The notes: generated by a model from the sequence alone, not told the origin. A DNA stretch of 64,000 nt from Campylobacter concisus (GCF_002913225.1 NZ_PPAW01000003.1:1-64000), one strand, 5' to 3'. Counted from the first letter of the stretch, positions 7,120-16,105 are shown. Program-made: numbers and translations.

Positions 7120-8929
7120 AGCAAGCGACAGAGCAAAACTTCTGAAAATAGGCGTGCTTAGCCTACTTGACCTTGCTCTTGTGCTGCCAAAGGGCTTTGA
7201 GGATACGACTATCGCTAAGAGCCCAAGAGAAGGGCAGGTCTGCATAAATGTAAAGATCACTTCGCTCGCCTCGCGTCCTGGCATGCTGACAGCACTTGCC
7301 TTTTGCGAGCAGTGGCAAAGTAGCGTAAAGATCGTCATTTTTAACGCAAAGTCTTGGCATTACGGCGCTTTTAAGGTCGGCAAAGAGATGGCGATATATG
7401 GGCTTTGCTCCTACGCCTTTGGCTCGTGGCAGATAGTAAATCCAAAAATCACCACAAAAATAGGCCAGATCGTGCCTAAATTTAAGACCGAGCTAAAAGA
7501 CGAAGAGCTAAAAAAACTCATCTTAAAATATCTAAATTTACAAAATTTAATGTCCGAGGGCTTAAATGAAAAAGAAGCTAAATTTCTAGCTGATTTGCAG
7601 CGGCTAGATGAGCAAAGCGTGCAAATTTTATACCGCCTAAAAAATGATAATGAAGGCTTAGAAATTTTAAAATTTGTAGAAATTTTTAACTACATAAAAA
7701 AGCTAAGTGCGAAAAAAACCTACTTTAAAAGCCCTAAAATCAAGCTTTTTGATATAGACTCTTGGCTTAAGAGCCTGCCATTTACGCCGACAAACGACCA
7801 GCTAAACGCGGTAAATGACATCAGAGACGACCTTGCTGCCACGCAGGCAAAAAGGCGCGTAATAATGGGTGACGTGGGAAGCGGCAAGACACTTGTTATC
7901 CTAGCGGCTGCTCTTAGCGTCTATCCGCAAAGTGCCATTTTGATGGCGCCAACAAGCATCTTAAGCGAGCAAATTTATAGCGAAGCAAAGAGGCTTTTGC
8001 CGCCTTTTATGAATGTGATGTTGGTGCGAAGTGGGGAGAAAAAGATAGACTTTAGCGGGGCAAATTTGATCGTTGGCACGCATGCGCTGCTCTTTCACGA
8101 GCTGCCAAACTCGCCGCTTGTCATGGTCGATGAGCAGCACCGCTTTGGCTCAAATCAACGCAAAAAGATAGAAGAGCTTGCCTCAAGCGAGGACGAGCGA
8201 GCAAATTTCGTGCAGTTTTCAGCTACGCCCATACCAAGGACGCTTAGTCTTATTCAGTCCGAGATCGTAAATTTTAGTTTTTTAAAGCAGATGCCGTTTA
8301 AGAAAAATATAATGAGCCAAATTTTAGGCGCTAGCGAGTTTGGCTTTTTGCTCGCTCACATCAAAAAGCAGCTTGCGGGCGGCTTTCAAGTAGCCATCAT
8401 CTACCCGCTAGTTGAGAGTAGTGAGAGCTCAAACTACCAAAGTCTAAGCGAGGCGCAGGGCTTTTGGCTAAAGAATTTCAAAAATGTCTTCGTCACGCAT
8501 GGCAAGGACAAAGAGAAAGAGGAAATTTTAAGGAGGTTTAGAGAAGAGGGCGAAATTTTGCTCTCAACTACGGTTGTTGAGGTGGGTATCTCGCTACCAA
8601 GACTAAATACAATAGTGATCGTGGGTGCTGAGAGGCTGGGGCTTGCCACGCTTCATCAGCTGCGAGGCAGGGTGGGGCGAAACGGCGGCGATGGATACTG
8701 CTTTTTATTTACCAAGCTAAAAGAGGCGCCTGCTAGGCTAAAGGAGTTTTGCGCGACAAATGACGGCTTTAAGGTGGCCGAGCTTGATCTGAAAAACCGC
8801 CAAAGCGGCGATATACTAAATGGTTTTTTTCAGCACGGAGCGACATTTAACTTCTATGACTACGAGGATGATATCACGCAGGCTGCAAAGGCTAGAGTGG
8901 CTGAGCTTAAAAATAACGCTCAAATTTGA
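7109..8929 (+). CDS. recG: ATP-dependent DNA helicase RecG
   Basis: A 606-residue superfamily 2 helicase that remodels stalled forks and branched recombination intermediates. Motifs include Walker A GDVGSGKT (about residue 253), DEQHRFG (the RecG form of DEAD/H), SATPIPRT and, in the second RecA lobe, TTVVEVGISLPR and QLRGRVGRN. The N-terminal wedge (OB) domain occupies about the first 150 residues. It is shorter than enterobacterial RecG (near 690), as is usual in epsilonproteobacteria. ATG at 7109 lies inside the preceding gene, so the two are coupled. Confidence 0.93.
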   Translation: MKFEASDRAKLLKIGVLSLLDLALVLPKGFEDTTIAKSPREGQVCINVKITSLASRPGMLTALAFCEQWQSSVKIVIFNAKSWHYGAFKVGKEMAIYGLCSYAFGSWQIVNPKITTKIGQIVPKFKTELKDEELKKLILKYLNLQNLMSEGLNEKEAKFLADLQRLDEQSVQILYRLKNDNEGLEILKFVEIFNYIKKLSAKKTYFKSPKIKLFDIDSWLKSLPFTPTNDQLNAVNDIRDDLAATQAKRRVIMGDVGSGKTLVILAAALSVYPQSAILMAPTSILSEQIYSEAKRLLPPFMNVMLVRSGEKKIDFSGANLIVGTHALLFHELPNSPLVMVDEQHRFGSNQRKKIEELASSEDERANFVQFSATPIPRTLSLIQSEIVNFSFLKQMPFKKNIMSQILGASEFGFLLAHIKKQLAGGFQVAIIYPLVESSESSNYQSLSEAQGFWLKNFKNVFVTHGKDKEKEEILRRFREEGEILLSTTVVEVGISLPRLNTIVIVGAERLGLATLHQLRGRVGRNGGDGYCFLFTKLKEAPARLKEFCATNDGFKVAELDLKNRQSGDILNGFFQHGATFNFYDYEDDITQAAKARVAELKNNAQI

Positions 8930-9255
8930 TCTTATGGGTTGTATTAAATTTATGGTAGATGATTGCTTTTGGCTAGGAGGATATAAATTTGCGTCAAATT
9001 TAAGATGAGGGCGCAAACTTTCATGGCTAGTTTTAAATTTGATAGAAAATGGCAACTATTACGTGGTTAATTTAGCTTTATCGCGATCGATCTTGTTTTT
9101 TCCAATATTGCTATTAATAAAAAGGTTGCTAACAAATCGGTCTAGAGCTACCATATCTAAATTTATCTTGCCTAGCAAAATTTAATCTTTCGCAGGCTCT
9201 TTTTAAAATTTATATGAAATTTGATATGGCGGGATAAATTTATCCTTTTTATCGC
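8930..9255. other. Gene-free stretch after recG
   Basis: 326 bases between the end of recG and the convergent small gene at 9256-9567. I find only very short frames without ribosome sites and no convincing tRNA, repeat or hairpin. It is A/T-rich with several AAATTT words. It may hold gene remnants, but nothing can be supported. Confidence 0.5.
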
Positions 9256-9567
9256 TCACTTCCAAACTCCCATATCATCACCAATTATATCGCTGTTGCC
9301 CTCTTTTTGACTAATCCAAACCCACTCTTTGACATTTTTAGTTATCCACTCGTTTTTAATGGCGTGTTTATAAACAAACAGACCCAAATTTGCCAAGTCA
9401 TTTTCATTACCTTTTGCGTGAAAAGTATTTTTGTCAATCTTGATCAAGTCGCACTGCTTAGCAAGTTTGTCTAAATACTCATAGATCACGTCTAGCTTAT
9501 ACTTTTTCTCTCTTAAAACCTTTTCTTCATCGATCACGATCTTTGTGCCTAATAGTGGGTAAGCCAT
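9256..9567 (-). CDS. Conserved-looking hypothetical protein, 103 aa
   Basis: A small soluble protein, charged and probably mixed alpha/beta: MAYPLLGTKIVIDEEKVLREK, a helical stretch to about residue 40, then FHAKGNENDLANLGLFVYKHAI and a Trp-rich end (EWITKNVKEWVWISQKEG ... GVWK). I do not recognise the family. The start at ATG 9567 is chosen because AAAGGAAAAAC lies just upstream; the frame extends to 9594 without another site. It stands alone between recG and the iron ABC operon. The Trp/Asp-rich short form recalls some immunity-like proteins, but no toxin gene is nearby, so no function is assigned. Confidence 0.55.
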   Translation of the reverse strand: MAYPLLGTKIVIDEEKVLREKKYKLDVIYEYLDKLAKQCDLIKIDKNTFHAKGNENDLANLGLFVYKHAIKNEWITKNVKEWVWISQKEGNSDIIGDDMGVWK

Positions 9568-9645
9568 TGTTTTTCCTTTAAATTTATTTTGCATTTTAGC
9601 ATTTATGGTTAGTAAATTTAAGTAGAAATTTTTAGATAAAACGAC

Positions 9646-9675
9646 TATCTGCCCTTAAAAATTTAAGAGCAGATA
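9646..9675 (-). terminator. Terminator of the iron ABC operon
   Basis: Stem of 14 pairs with one mismatch (TATCTGCCCTTAAA at 9646-9659 against TTTAAGAGCAGATA at 9662-9675), just past the ATPase stop at 9679. In the - strand sense it is followed by GTCGTTTTATC. Confidence 0.65.
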
Positions 9676-9678
9676 AAT

Positions 9679-10452
9679 TTAGAGTGGATAGGTGAGGCAG
9701 CAGTTTCTTTTTACTTCGTCGATGTAGCTTACGTTTAAATTTAGTCCGTAAAGCTGGCTTAAATTCTCACTTCTAATTATCTCATCAACCGTGCCAAATC
9801 CAACCTCGCCATCACCTTTTACAAGAGCGACATATCCGCCAAGAAGCACGGCAAAGTCAGGGTTGTGAGTAGTTAGCACGACCGAGTAGCCAAGCTCTTT
9901 TAGCCATTTTACGGTGCGTAGGAATTTATACTGGTTGCCAAAATCAAGCGCGCTCGTTGGCTCGTCAAATATGATCATCTTTGGCTGCGCAGCCATCGCA
10001 CGAGCGATCATACACATCTGCTTTTGACCGCCACTCATCTGCGTGATGAAGCGCTCTTCGAGATACTCGATCTCAAGCTTTTTGGTGTAAATTCTAGCGA
10101 TCTCTTCGTCCTCTTGGCTAGGTCTTGCAAAGATACCAAGGTGCGCCGCACGGCCCATCGTGATAAACTCAAGCCCTGTGTAGTCGTACTCAGTAACCTC
10201 GCTTTGCGCCACGTACGCCATGATCTTAGCGCGCTCTTTGTTGCTTAGGCTATCTACGTTTTTGCCATCAAGGAAAATTTCTCCAGAAACTGGCTTTAGT
10301 GAGCCGCTTATTAAGCCTAAAGTAGTTGATTTGCCAGCTCCGTTTCGACCAAGTATGGTTAAAATTTCCCCAGCGCCTATCTTTAAATTTACATTTTCTA
10401 GTTTGCCAGCCCCATTTGGGTAGCTAAAGTTTAAATTTCTAACTTCAAGCAT
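9679..10452 (-). CDS. Iron-complex-type ABC transporter, ATP-binding protein
   Basis: A 257-residue ATPase of the FecE/FhuC/BtuD group. Walker A is GRNGAGKST (about residues 35-43), the signature is MSGGQKQM, Walker B is MIIFDEPTSALD, and the switch histidine is in TTHNPDF. It powers import through the FecCD-type permease encoded just upstream. I start it at ATG 10452, which overlaps the permease stop as TGATG; an in-frame GTG lies one codon before. A Cys pair (RNCC) near the C-terminus is a small oddity. Substrate could be a siderophore, haem or cobalamin; the sequence does not decide. Confidence 0.9.
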   Translation of the reverse strand: MLEVRNLNFSYPNGAGKLENVNLKIGAGEILTILGRNGAGKSTTLGLISGSLKPVSGEIFLDGKNVDSLSNKERAKIMAYVAQSEVTEYDYTGLEFITMGRAAHLGIFARPSQEDEEIARIYTKKLEIEYLEERFITQMSGGQKQMCMIARAMAAQPKMIIFDEPTSALDFGNQYKFLRTVKWLKELGYSVVLTTHNPDFAVLLGGYVALVKGDGEVGFGTVDEIIRSENLSQLYGLNLNVSYIDEVKRNCCLTYPL

Positions 10453-11459
10453 CACGCAACCTTTTTATTTCGCCACAAGACCCAGACGAAAAATACCGTG
10501 CCGATAAAGCCAGTAAGTACGCCAAGAGGCACTTCGCTCACGCTTATGCTGCGCGCTAAAGTATCAACAAAAAGCAAAAATATCGCACCCATAAATATGC
10601 TTGCAGGCATGCTTTTTATGTTATTTGCGCCAACTAGCATGCGCGCTAAGTGAGGCATGAGAAGCCCCACCCAAGCGACTATACCGCTTATGCAGACACT
10701 GCACGCTGTAAGAAGCGTAGCGCAGATGATGATGACAGCGCGCTCAAAAGCCACATTTACGCCCAGTCTTGCCGCACTCTCGTCGCCAAGAGAGAGCAAA
10801 TTTATACGCCAGCTCATGGCTATTAGCAAAATGGCGCAGATGATCATCACTGGAGCTACGTATATTAAGTTATCGCTATCAAGCTTAGCAAGGCTACCAA
10901 GCTGCCAATAAACGATGTCAGGTAGCTTTGTCTCAGGGTCTGCGACATATTTTAAAAAGCCGATTATTGAGCCCATGAGGCCACTTACGATGATACCAGA
11001 AAGAACCAGCATAAGCGTGCTCGCGCGCCCCATCATCTTAGGTATGGCTAGAGTGATAGCAACGGCTGCTAGGCCAAAGCCAAATGCAAAAGCCTGCACC
11101 CAAAATAGCGATAGATCAAAGATAATGGCAGTTGCAGCTCCCACGCAAGCACCAGCCGAGACGCCTAGAAGATCAGGGCTTACTAGCTGGTTTTTAAAGA
11201 CGCCTTGATAGGCTGCACCACTCACGCTAAGAGCAGCTCCAACAAGGATGGCTGCGATGATACGCGGGATGCGTAAATTTTCTATCACGTTTGTGATGTT
11301 GCTAGCTGCACCCTCGCCGTAGCCAAAGCTGTGAGCTAGCACGCTAAAGACGTCGTTAAATGGTATGTAAAATCTACCAACGCCAAGTGCGACAAAGGCG
11401 CAAACAAGCGTTAGTAGAGCTAAAAAGATAACAACTATTGAAAAATTTGCGTTTTTCAT
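10452..11459 (-). CDS. Iron-complex-type ABC transporter, permease (FecCD family)
   Basis: A 335-residue membrane protein with about ten helices, typical of FecCD/BtuC permeases. Recognisable family stretches are LRIPRIIAAILVGAALSVSGAAYQ (near residues 63-86), LGVSAGA and GIVAWVGLLMPHLARMLVG (near 265-283). It forms the channel for the ATPase downstream and receives substrate from the binding protein encoded four bases upstream. All three genes run on the - strand and almost touch, so they form one operon. Confidence 0.92.
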   Translation of the reverse strand: MKNANFSIVVIFLALLTLVCAFVALGVGRFYIPFNDVFSVLAHSFGYGEGAASNITNVIENLRIPRIIAAILVGAALSVSGAAYQGVFKNQLVSPDLLGVSAGACVGAATAIIFDLSLFWVQAFAFGFGLAAVAITLAIPKMMGRASTLMLVLSGIIVSGLMGSIIGFLKYVADPETKLPDIVYWQLGSLAKLDSDNLIYVAPVMIICAILLIAMSWRINLLSLGDESAARLGVNVAFERAVIIICATLLTACSVCISGIVAWVGLLMPHLARMLVGANNIKSMPASIFMGAIFLLFVDTLARSISVSEVPLGVLTGFIGTVFFVWVLWRNKKVA

Positions 11460-11463
11460 AATC

Positions 11464-12519
11464 TTACTTGCTGCTACCGTCTGGATTTAGGCCTTTTAAG
11501 ATATAGCCATACTCTGTGTCGGTAAGCTCGTGACCTAAGAACTCTTTATAAAACTCTTTTGTTTTTACTTTCATATCGACATCTTTAAATAGATCTGGTT
11601 GGATAGTTTTTGCTGCCCATAAAATTTGAAGTACGTTTTCAGCACCATATCTATCCCAGCTAAATACACCTTTTGGGTTGCCGTAAATTTTGCCTTTTTT
11701 AACAGCGTTTGAGCCAGAGAATGCAGGGTGCTCTTTTATCTTTTTGATCTGTGCGTCTGTGTCATTGCCGCCAACGATGATGATATCAGGGTTTGCATTG
11801 ATGATCTCTTCAGCGCTAACTTCGATCATTGAACCCTCAGTATTGATAGCATTTACACCGCCACCTAGCTTTATCCAAGTGTTTTGGATGGTGTTTGTAC
11901 CATCAACTTTTAGCAAATTTGCACCACCAAGAAGGTGAAGTATTTTTGGACGTTTAGCATCAGGGATGCTTTTTGTTCTTGCTGTTACAAACTCAGAGTT
12001 ATCGTGGATTTTACTAGCAAGTTTTTCAGCTTTTTTTCTAGCGTCATCAGTGCCTATAACTTCAGCTGTTGCGTAGATGCTTTTTTCCATATCTGGGTAG
12101 TCTCTAAAGATCAAATTTACCGCGCTAAAGCCGTTTTTGATAAGCTCGTCTTGGTAGTTTTTGTTAGAAACTATGATAACATCAGGGGCAAGCTTAACTA
12201 GCTCTTCGATCTGAAGGTCTTTGCCGTTTAGTGCAGCTGGTAAATTTTTAAGTTTTGGATAGATGTGCTCAAACCACTTGTTGGTTTTGATCAGATCAGT
12301 TGTGGCTACAACCTTATCCATACCGCCAAGTGCTAGGATGATCTCGTTGTTTGCATTCCACAGTGCTGCGATCTTCTCAACTTTTTCTGGGACGCTTACT
12401 TTTACGCCTTGCATATCGGTTATGCTTCTTGCAGAGTCAGCAGCGCTTAGACTAAGAGCCGCAAAAAGTGAAGCAACAAGACCTATTTTAGCCACTTTGT
12501 GCATGAAATTCATTTGCAT
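11464..12519 (-). CDS. Iron-complex-type periplasmic binding protein
   Basis: A 351-residue secreted protein with signal peptide (MQMNFMHKVAKIGLVASLFA ... SLSAADS) followed by the two-lobed BtuF/FecB fold: ARSITDMQGVKVSVPEKVEKIA at the start, LVKLAPDVIIV near the middle and ADPDIIIVGG-like INANPDIIIVGGN in the second lobe. It delivers an iron complex, haem or corrinoid to the permease. I start it at ATG 12519, behind AAAAAAGGAAAA; the frame stays open 28 codons further to 12603 but that part is neither signal-like nor preceded by a ribosome site. It is the first gene of the operon. Confidence 0.88.
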   Translation of the reverse strand: MQMNFMHKVAKIGLVASLFAALSLSAADSARSITDMQGVKVSVPEKVEKIAALWNANNEIILALGGMDKVVATTDLIKTNKWFEHIYPKLKNLPAALNGKDLQIEELVKLAPDVIIVSNKNYQDELIKNGFSAVNLIFRDYPDMEKSIYATAEVIGTDDARKKAEKLASKIHDNSEFVTARTKSIPDAKRPKILHLLGGANLLKVDGTNTIQNTWIKLGGGVNAINTEGSMIEVSAEEIINANPDIIIVGGNDTDAQIKKIKEHPAFSGSNAVKKGKIYGNPKGVFSWDRYGAENVLQILWAAKTIQPDLFKDVDMKVKTKEFYKEFLGHELTDTEYGYILKGLNPDGSSK

Positions 12520-12568
12520 ATTTTTTCCTTTTTTCGTGTGAAATAGTTTGATTGATATGTTACCGCTA

Positions 12569-12589
12569 TTTACATTAATATTATGTAAA
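12569..12589. promoter_or_regulatory. Dyad TTTACAT-N7-ATGTAAA before the iron ABC operon
   Basis: Two perfect 7-bp arms with a 7-bp A/T spacer, in the 219-bp divergent region between the binding-protein gene and norB, about 50 bp before the binding-protein start. Size and symmetry fit a dimeric repressor site. It is not a clear Fur box, so the regulator is unassigned. Confidence 0.4.
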
Positions 12590-12667
12590 ATTTGCATATA
12601 CATTGTGAAAAATTTGCATATTTTTGTAAATTTCTATAAAACTAATAGGATAAATATTCTCCTTTTA

Positions 12668-12709
12668 TTGATATATGTCATTAGTCACTATTTTGAAATG
12701 AGATAAACT
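12668..12709 (+). promoter_or_regulatory. norB promoter with Fnr-like box
   Basis: TTGATATATGTCAT (12668-12681) is two mismatches from the Fnr/Dnr consensus TTGAT-N4-ATCAA. A -10-like GATAAACT lies at 12702-12709. The box centre is 27.5 bp before that element, which puts it near -41.5 of the likely transcript start. The hcp promoter shows almost the same arrangement. Confidence 0.5.
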
Positions 12710-12738
12710 TTCTCCTAAATTTTAAAAAAGGAGAATCA

Positions 12739-14970
12739 ATGCGTGAATACAAAAGATACTGGCTCGCACTTGTTGCTGTGATGGTAGTTTGCTTTAGTAT
12801 TTTAGGCTACTATGGCGTTGAGGTTTATAGAAATTCGCCTCCAGTTGTAAATTTTACTGACGAAAATGGCAAGGTCGTAATCGACAAAGAGAGTATCTAT
12901 AAAGGTCAAGAGGCTTGGCAAAGCATAGGCGGTATGCAGGTTGGCTCTGTTTGGGGACACGGGGCATATCAAGCGCCTGATTGGAGTGCGGACTGGCTTC
13001 ACAAAGAGCTAGTTGCCTTTTTAGAGATCAAAGCTGATGAAATTTATCATATAAAATACGCTGATCTAAATGACGAGCAAAAAGCAAATTTAAAGGTTTT
13101 GCTCAAAAAAGAGTATAGAGAAAATAGCGTAAAGGACGATAAATTTGTGCTAAGCGCTGATAGGCTAAAGGCAATAAGTCAAGTAGCTAGCGAGTATGCT
13201 GCGCTTTTTGGTAATGACCCTAAATTTAAGCCTTTAAGAGAAGCTTATGCGATGAAAGAAAATACGCTTCCAAATGCTAGCGACAGAGCTGATCTAAATA
13301 ACTTCTTCTTCTGGTCAGCCTGGGCAACAGCGACAAACAGACCTGGTAGCGAGGCAACCTATACAAACAACTGGCCGCACGAACCACTAATCGATAACGT
13401 GCCAACAAGTGAGAATGTCTTTTGGTCGATTGCAAGCGTCGTGATACTTCTAGCTGGCGTTGGCTTCCTTGTTTGGTTTAGCTCATTTTATGGCAAAAAA
13501 GACGATGAAAAGCTTGAGCCTATCAGCGAAGATCCACTTAAAAAGCTAAATTTAACTCCGTCACAAAAGGCGCTTAAAAAGTATCTATTTGTCACGCTAG
13601 CGCTATTTGTATTTCAAATTTTAATAGGCGGCTTTACAGCTCACTACACAGTCGAAGGACAAGAATTTTATGGCATAAATTTATCAGCCTACATTCCTTA
13701 TTCGCTTGCTAGAACGTGGCATATACAAGCTAGTATCTTCTGGATAGCGACCGGATTTTTAGCAGCTGGACTATTTTTAGCTCCTATCATAAATGGCGGC
13801 AAGGATCCAAAGTTTCAAAAGCTTGGCGTTGATCTGCTCTTTTACGCGCTACTTTTCCTTGTAGTTGGCAGTTTTGTGGGTGAATATTTAGCTATCGCAA
13901 ACATCATGCCTATAAATTTAAGCTTCTGGCTTGGACATCAAGGATATGAATATATCGATCTTGGACGAGTTTGGCAGATCATTTTGTTTGTCGGTCTTGT
14001 CATCTGGATGCTTCTGCTTCTTCGTGGATTTGCAGGTGGGTTTAAAAACAAAGGCGATAAAAATTTACTAACTATCTTTGCTATGTCAGCGGTTGCGGTT
14101 GGCTTATTTTACGGAGCAGGGCTATTTTATGGTCAAAGAAGCCCGCTTCCAGTGATGGAGTATTGGCGCTGGTGGGTTGTACACCTTTGGGTTGAGGGCT
14201 TTTTTGAGGTATTTGCGACAGCATCACTTGCCTTTGTCTTTGTTTCTTTGGGTCTTGTCTCAAAAAGATTTGCGACATTTTCAACGCTTGCAAGTGCGTC
14301 ACTCTTTATGATAGGTGGGATCCCAGGCACCTTCCATCACCTCTACTTTGCAGGCACTACAACGCCTATAATGGCTATTGGTGCAAGCTTTTCAGCGCTT
14401 GAGGTCGTGCCTTTGGTCTTACTTGGAGCTGAGGCGTATGAACACTACAAACTCCAGTTTGCTCAAAGCTGGGCTAAAACGCTTAAGTGGCCACTTTACT
14501 GCTTTATCGCAGTTGCCTTTTGGAATATGCTAGGCGCTGGCGTCTTTGGATTTTTGATAAATCCTCCGATTTCACTATTTTACATCCAAGGACTAAATAC
14601 AACGCCAGTTCACGCACACACGGCACTATTTGGTGTTTATGGATTTTTGGCACTTGGCTTTGTTTGGCTTGTGGCTACTTATTTATTTAAAGGGCAAGAA
14701 TTTGATGAAAATCTGATGAAAGTTGGCTTTTGGGGACTAAATGTAGGACTTATGCTAATGATCGTGCTTTCACTACTTCCAATAGGAATTTATCAAGCAT
14801 TTGCAAGCTTGGAGCAGGGCATGTGGTATGCAAGAAGTGCTGAGCTTTTACAACAGTCACACTTGCAAAATTTAAGATGGTTAAGGATGCTTGGCGATAC
14901 GATTTTAATAATCGGCGGCATCTGCTTCTTTGCTCAGCTTTTAAAATTTATGCTTAATAAAAAGGCTTAA
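12739..14970 (+). CDS. norB: Quinol-dependent nitric oxide reductase
   Basis: A 743-residue qNOR that reduces NO to N2O with quinol as electron donor, in the inner membrane. It has an extra N-terminal helix and a periplasmic domain (about residues 25-225) that replaces the NorC cytochrome, then 12-13 helices of the haem-copper oxidase fold. Conserved His-bearing stretches are LARTWHIQASIFW, WWVVHLWVEGFFEVFATA, IPGTFHHLYFAG and TTPVHAHTALFGVYG, as expected for haem b, haem b3 and the non-haem iron site. ATG follows AAAAAAGGAG. It is transcribed alone; a hairpin follows. Its Fnr-like box links it to hcp. Confidence 0.93.
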   Translation: MREYKRYWLALVAVMVVCFSILGYYGVEVYRNSPPVVNFTDENGKVVIDKESIYKGQEAWQSIGGMQVGSVWGHGAYQAPDWSADWLHKELVAFLEIKADEIYHIKYADLNDEQKANLKVLLKKEYRENSVKDDKFVLSADRLKAISQVASEYAALFGNDPKFKPLREAYAMKENTLPNASDRADLNNFFFWSAWATATNRPGSEATYTNNWPHEPLIDNVPTSENVFWSIASVVILLAGVGFLVWFSSFYGKKDDEKLEPISEDPLKKLNLTPSQKALKKYLFVTLALFVFQILIGGFTAHYTVEGQEFYGINLSAYIPYSLARTWHIQASIFWIATGFLAAGLFLAPIINGGKDPKFQKLGVDLLFYALLFLVVGSFVGEYLAIANIMPINLSFWLGHQGYEYIDLGRVWQIILFVGLVIWMLLLLRGFAGGFKNKGDKNLLTIFAMSAVAVGLFYGAGLFYGQRSPLPVMEYWRWWVVHLWVEGFFEVFATASLAFVFVSLGLVSKRFATFSTLASASLFMIGGIPGTFHHLYFAGTTTPIMAIGASFSALEVVPLVLLGAEAYEHYKLQFAQSWAKTLKWPLYCFIAVAFWNMLGAGVFGFLINPPISLFYIQGLNTTPVHAHTALFGVYGFLALGFVWLVATYLFKGQEFDENLMKVGFWGLNVGLMLMIVLSLLPIGIYQAFASLEQGMWYARSAELLQQSHLQNLRWLRMLGDTILIIGGICFFAQLLKFMLNKKA

Positions 14971-15002
14971 ATTTATGGGGGCGCTTTGCCCCTTTATTTA
15001 AG
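14966..15002 (+). terminator. Hairpin after norB
   Basis: GGGGC (14978-14982) pairs with GCCCC (14988-14992), and outer arms CTTAAAT (14966-14972) and ATTTAAG (14996-15002) extend the stem through an A/T bulge. It overlaps the norB stop and precedes the DUF1523 gene. Confidence 0.55.
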
Positions 15003-15041
15003 CTATCTTTTCATAAAATAGTGCAAATTTAAAGGATAGAA

Positions 15042-15596
15042 ATGATGACATTTTTAAAGAGAATTTGCGTTACATTTGTCGTGCTTTTGCACCTATTTTT
15101 GGCGTTTTTGGTTGATTTTTCATTTCCGCACTACGCAAGCGTGCAGATAACTGGCGGCGACGTAAAACGCATGGATAAAGATGGTATAATAGACGCTAAA
15201 AACCCAGCCGATGGGCCTGTAAGAGATGTCTATTTTATCTACACAAAAGATGCGAAAAACGCTGAAAAAGTTATGGCATATAGAAACGAAGATACGGCGT
15301 GGGGCTTTCCATTTTATTTTAAATTTAACTCAGCCGACATCCAAGCCAAGGCTCAAGGCTTTACAAATAGCGATAAAAACGTCACTATCAAATACTATGG
15401 ATATAGAATTTCTATGCTAAACGAGTTTAGAAACGCGATCTCGATAAAAGATAGCGGCACAAACACCAGCTGGCCTATCGCTAGCTACGTACTTTACTTT
15501 ATCTTATTTATCTCGCTTGTTATCTGGATAAGAAAGATAAATAAGGCTTTTGCGCCAAAAGTTGAAAATTTAGAGACAAAAAAAGAGGCTCTTTAA
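15042..15596 (+). CDS. DUF1523 family membrane protein
   Basis: A 184-residue protein with one helix at each end (about residues 7-28 and 146-165) and a periplasmic middle domain. That domain has YRNEDTAWGFPFYFKFNSAD and KYYGYRISMLNEFRNAIS, which match the DUF1523 signature as I recall it (YRNEDTGWGWPPYFKFDSA / RHYGWRI). The function of the family is not known. ATG 15042 follows AAAGGATAGAA. It lies directly after norB with a hairpin between them, so co-transcription by read-through is possible but not shown. Confidence 0.75.
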   Translation: MMTFLKRICVTFVVLLHLFLAFLVDFSFPHYASVQITGGDVKRMDKDGIIDAKNPADGPVRDVYFIYTKDAKNAEKVMAYRNEDTAWGFPFYFKFNSADIQAKAQGFTNSDKNVTIKYYGYRISMLNEFRNAISIKDSGTNTSWPIASYVLYFILFISLVIWIRKINKAFAPKVENLETKKEAL

Positions 15597-15602
15597 TGTA
15601 GG

Positions 15603-15622
15603 GGGCTTTATCAGCCCTTTTT
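15603..15622. terminator. Hairpin with T-tract between DUF1523 gene and ybeY
   Basis: GGGCT / AGCCC stem with a five-base loop and TTTTT, downstream of the DUF1523 gene and overlapping the convergent ybeY stop at 15611-15613. Confidence 0.7.
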
Positions 15623-16048
15623 GTTTATAAGATCAATGAGCCTAACATCTTCGCTTCTTACGATTAGGCTTTTTGGTAAGTTAAATTTAGCTATTACCTC
15701 GCACTCTTTCTCTCTCATCTGCCCATCGTCTTTTTCGTGATCGAAGCCTAAGATATGTAGCAAGCCATGTGTAAAAAGTAGCGCAGTTTCGGCATCTTCG
15801 CTGTGATTTAGCTCGGTGGCTTTTTCTTTTACCATATCTTTGTTTATGACGATTGAGCCAAGTGGGGCGTGGACGATGAGCTCAAGGGGAAAGCTTAAGA
15901 CGTCGGTGGTTTTGTCTATACCACGCTCAGATCTATTTAGCTCTCTCATCTCATCTTTGTTGATAAAAATTAACTCAACTTCACCAGGTGTTAGATATGA
16001 GCAAATTTGATCTAAAATTTCAGGATAACTCTCTTCGCAAAGTATCAT
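15611..16048 (-). CDS. ybeY: Endoribonuclease YbeY
   Basis: A 145-residue zinc-dependent endoribonuclease needed for 16S rRNA 3'-end maturation and ribosome quality control. The zinc motif [12 protein letters not shown] (HxxxHxxxxxH) lies near residues 100-111, and [13 protein letters not shown] is the usual preceding element. I start it at ATG 16048 ([15 protein letters not shown]) with AAGGA upstream; the longer frame to 16216 runs into the divergent queC gene and has no ribosome site. ybeY and queC face away from each other across 57 bases. Confidence 0.92.
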   Translation of the reverse strand: MILCEESYPEILDQICSYLTPGEVELIFINKDEMRELNRSERGIDKTTDVLSFPLELIVHAPLGSIVINKDMVKEKATELNHSEDAETALLFTHGLLHILGFDHEKDDGQMREKECEVIAKFNLPKSLIVRSEDVRLIDLINKKG

Positions 16049-16074
16049 TTTTGGCTTGTCCTTAGTAAATTTTT

Positions 16075-16081
16075 GTATAAT
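16075..16081 (+). promoter_or_regulatory. queC -10 element
   Basis: GTATAAT in the 57-bp divergent ybeY/queC gap, about 25 bases before the queC ATG at 16106; it fits the Campylobacter extended -10 pattern. Confidence 0.5.
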
Positions 16082-16105
16082 TTTAGCAAATTTAAAGGGC
16101 AAAAT

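Noticed and set aside
8820..9008. 62-codon + strand frame after recG
   Set aside because: Mostly overlaps recG in another frame and has no ribosome site; its last part is a short A/T-rich frame without family features.
12661..12681. Fur box at the norB promoter
   Set aside because: The symmetry is TTGA-N6-TCAT, matching Fnr-type half-sites and not the A/T-rich Fur repeats.
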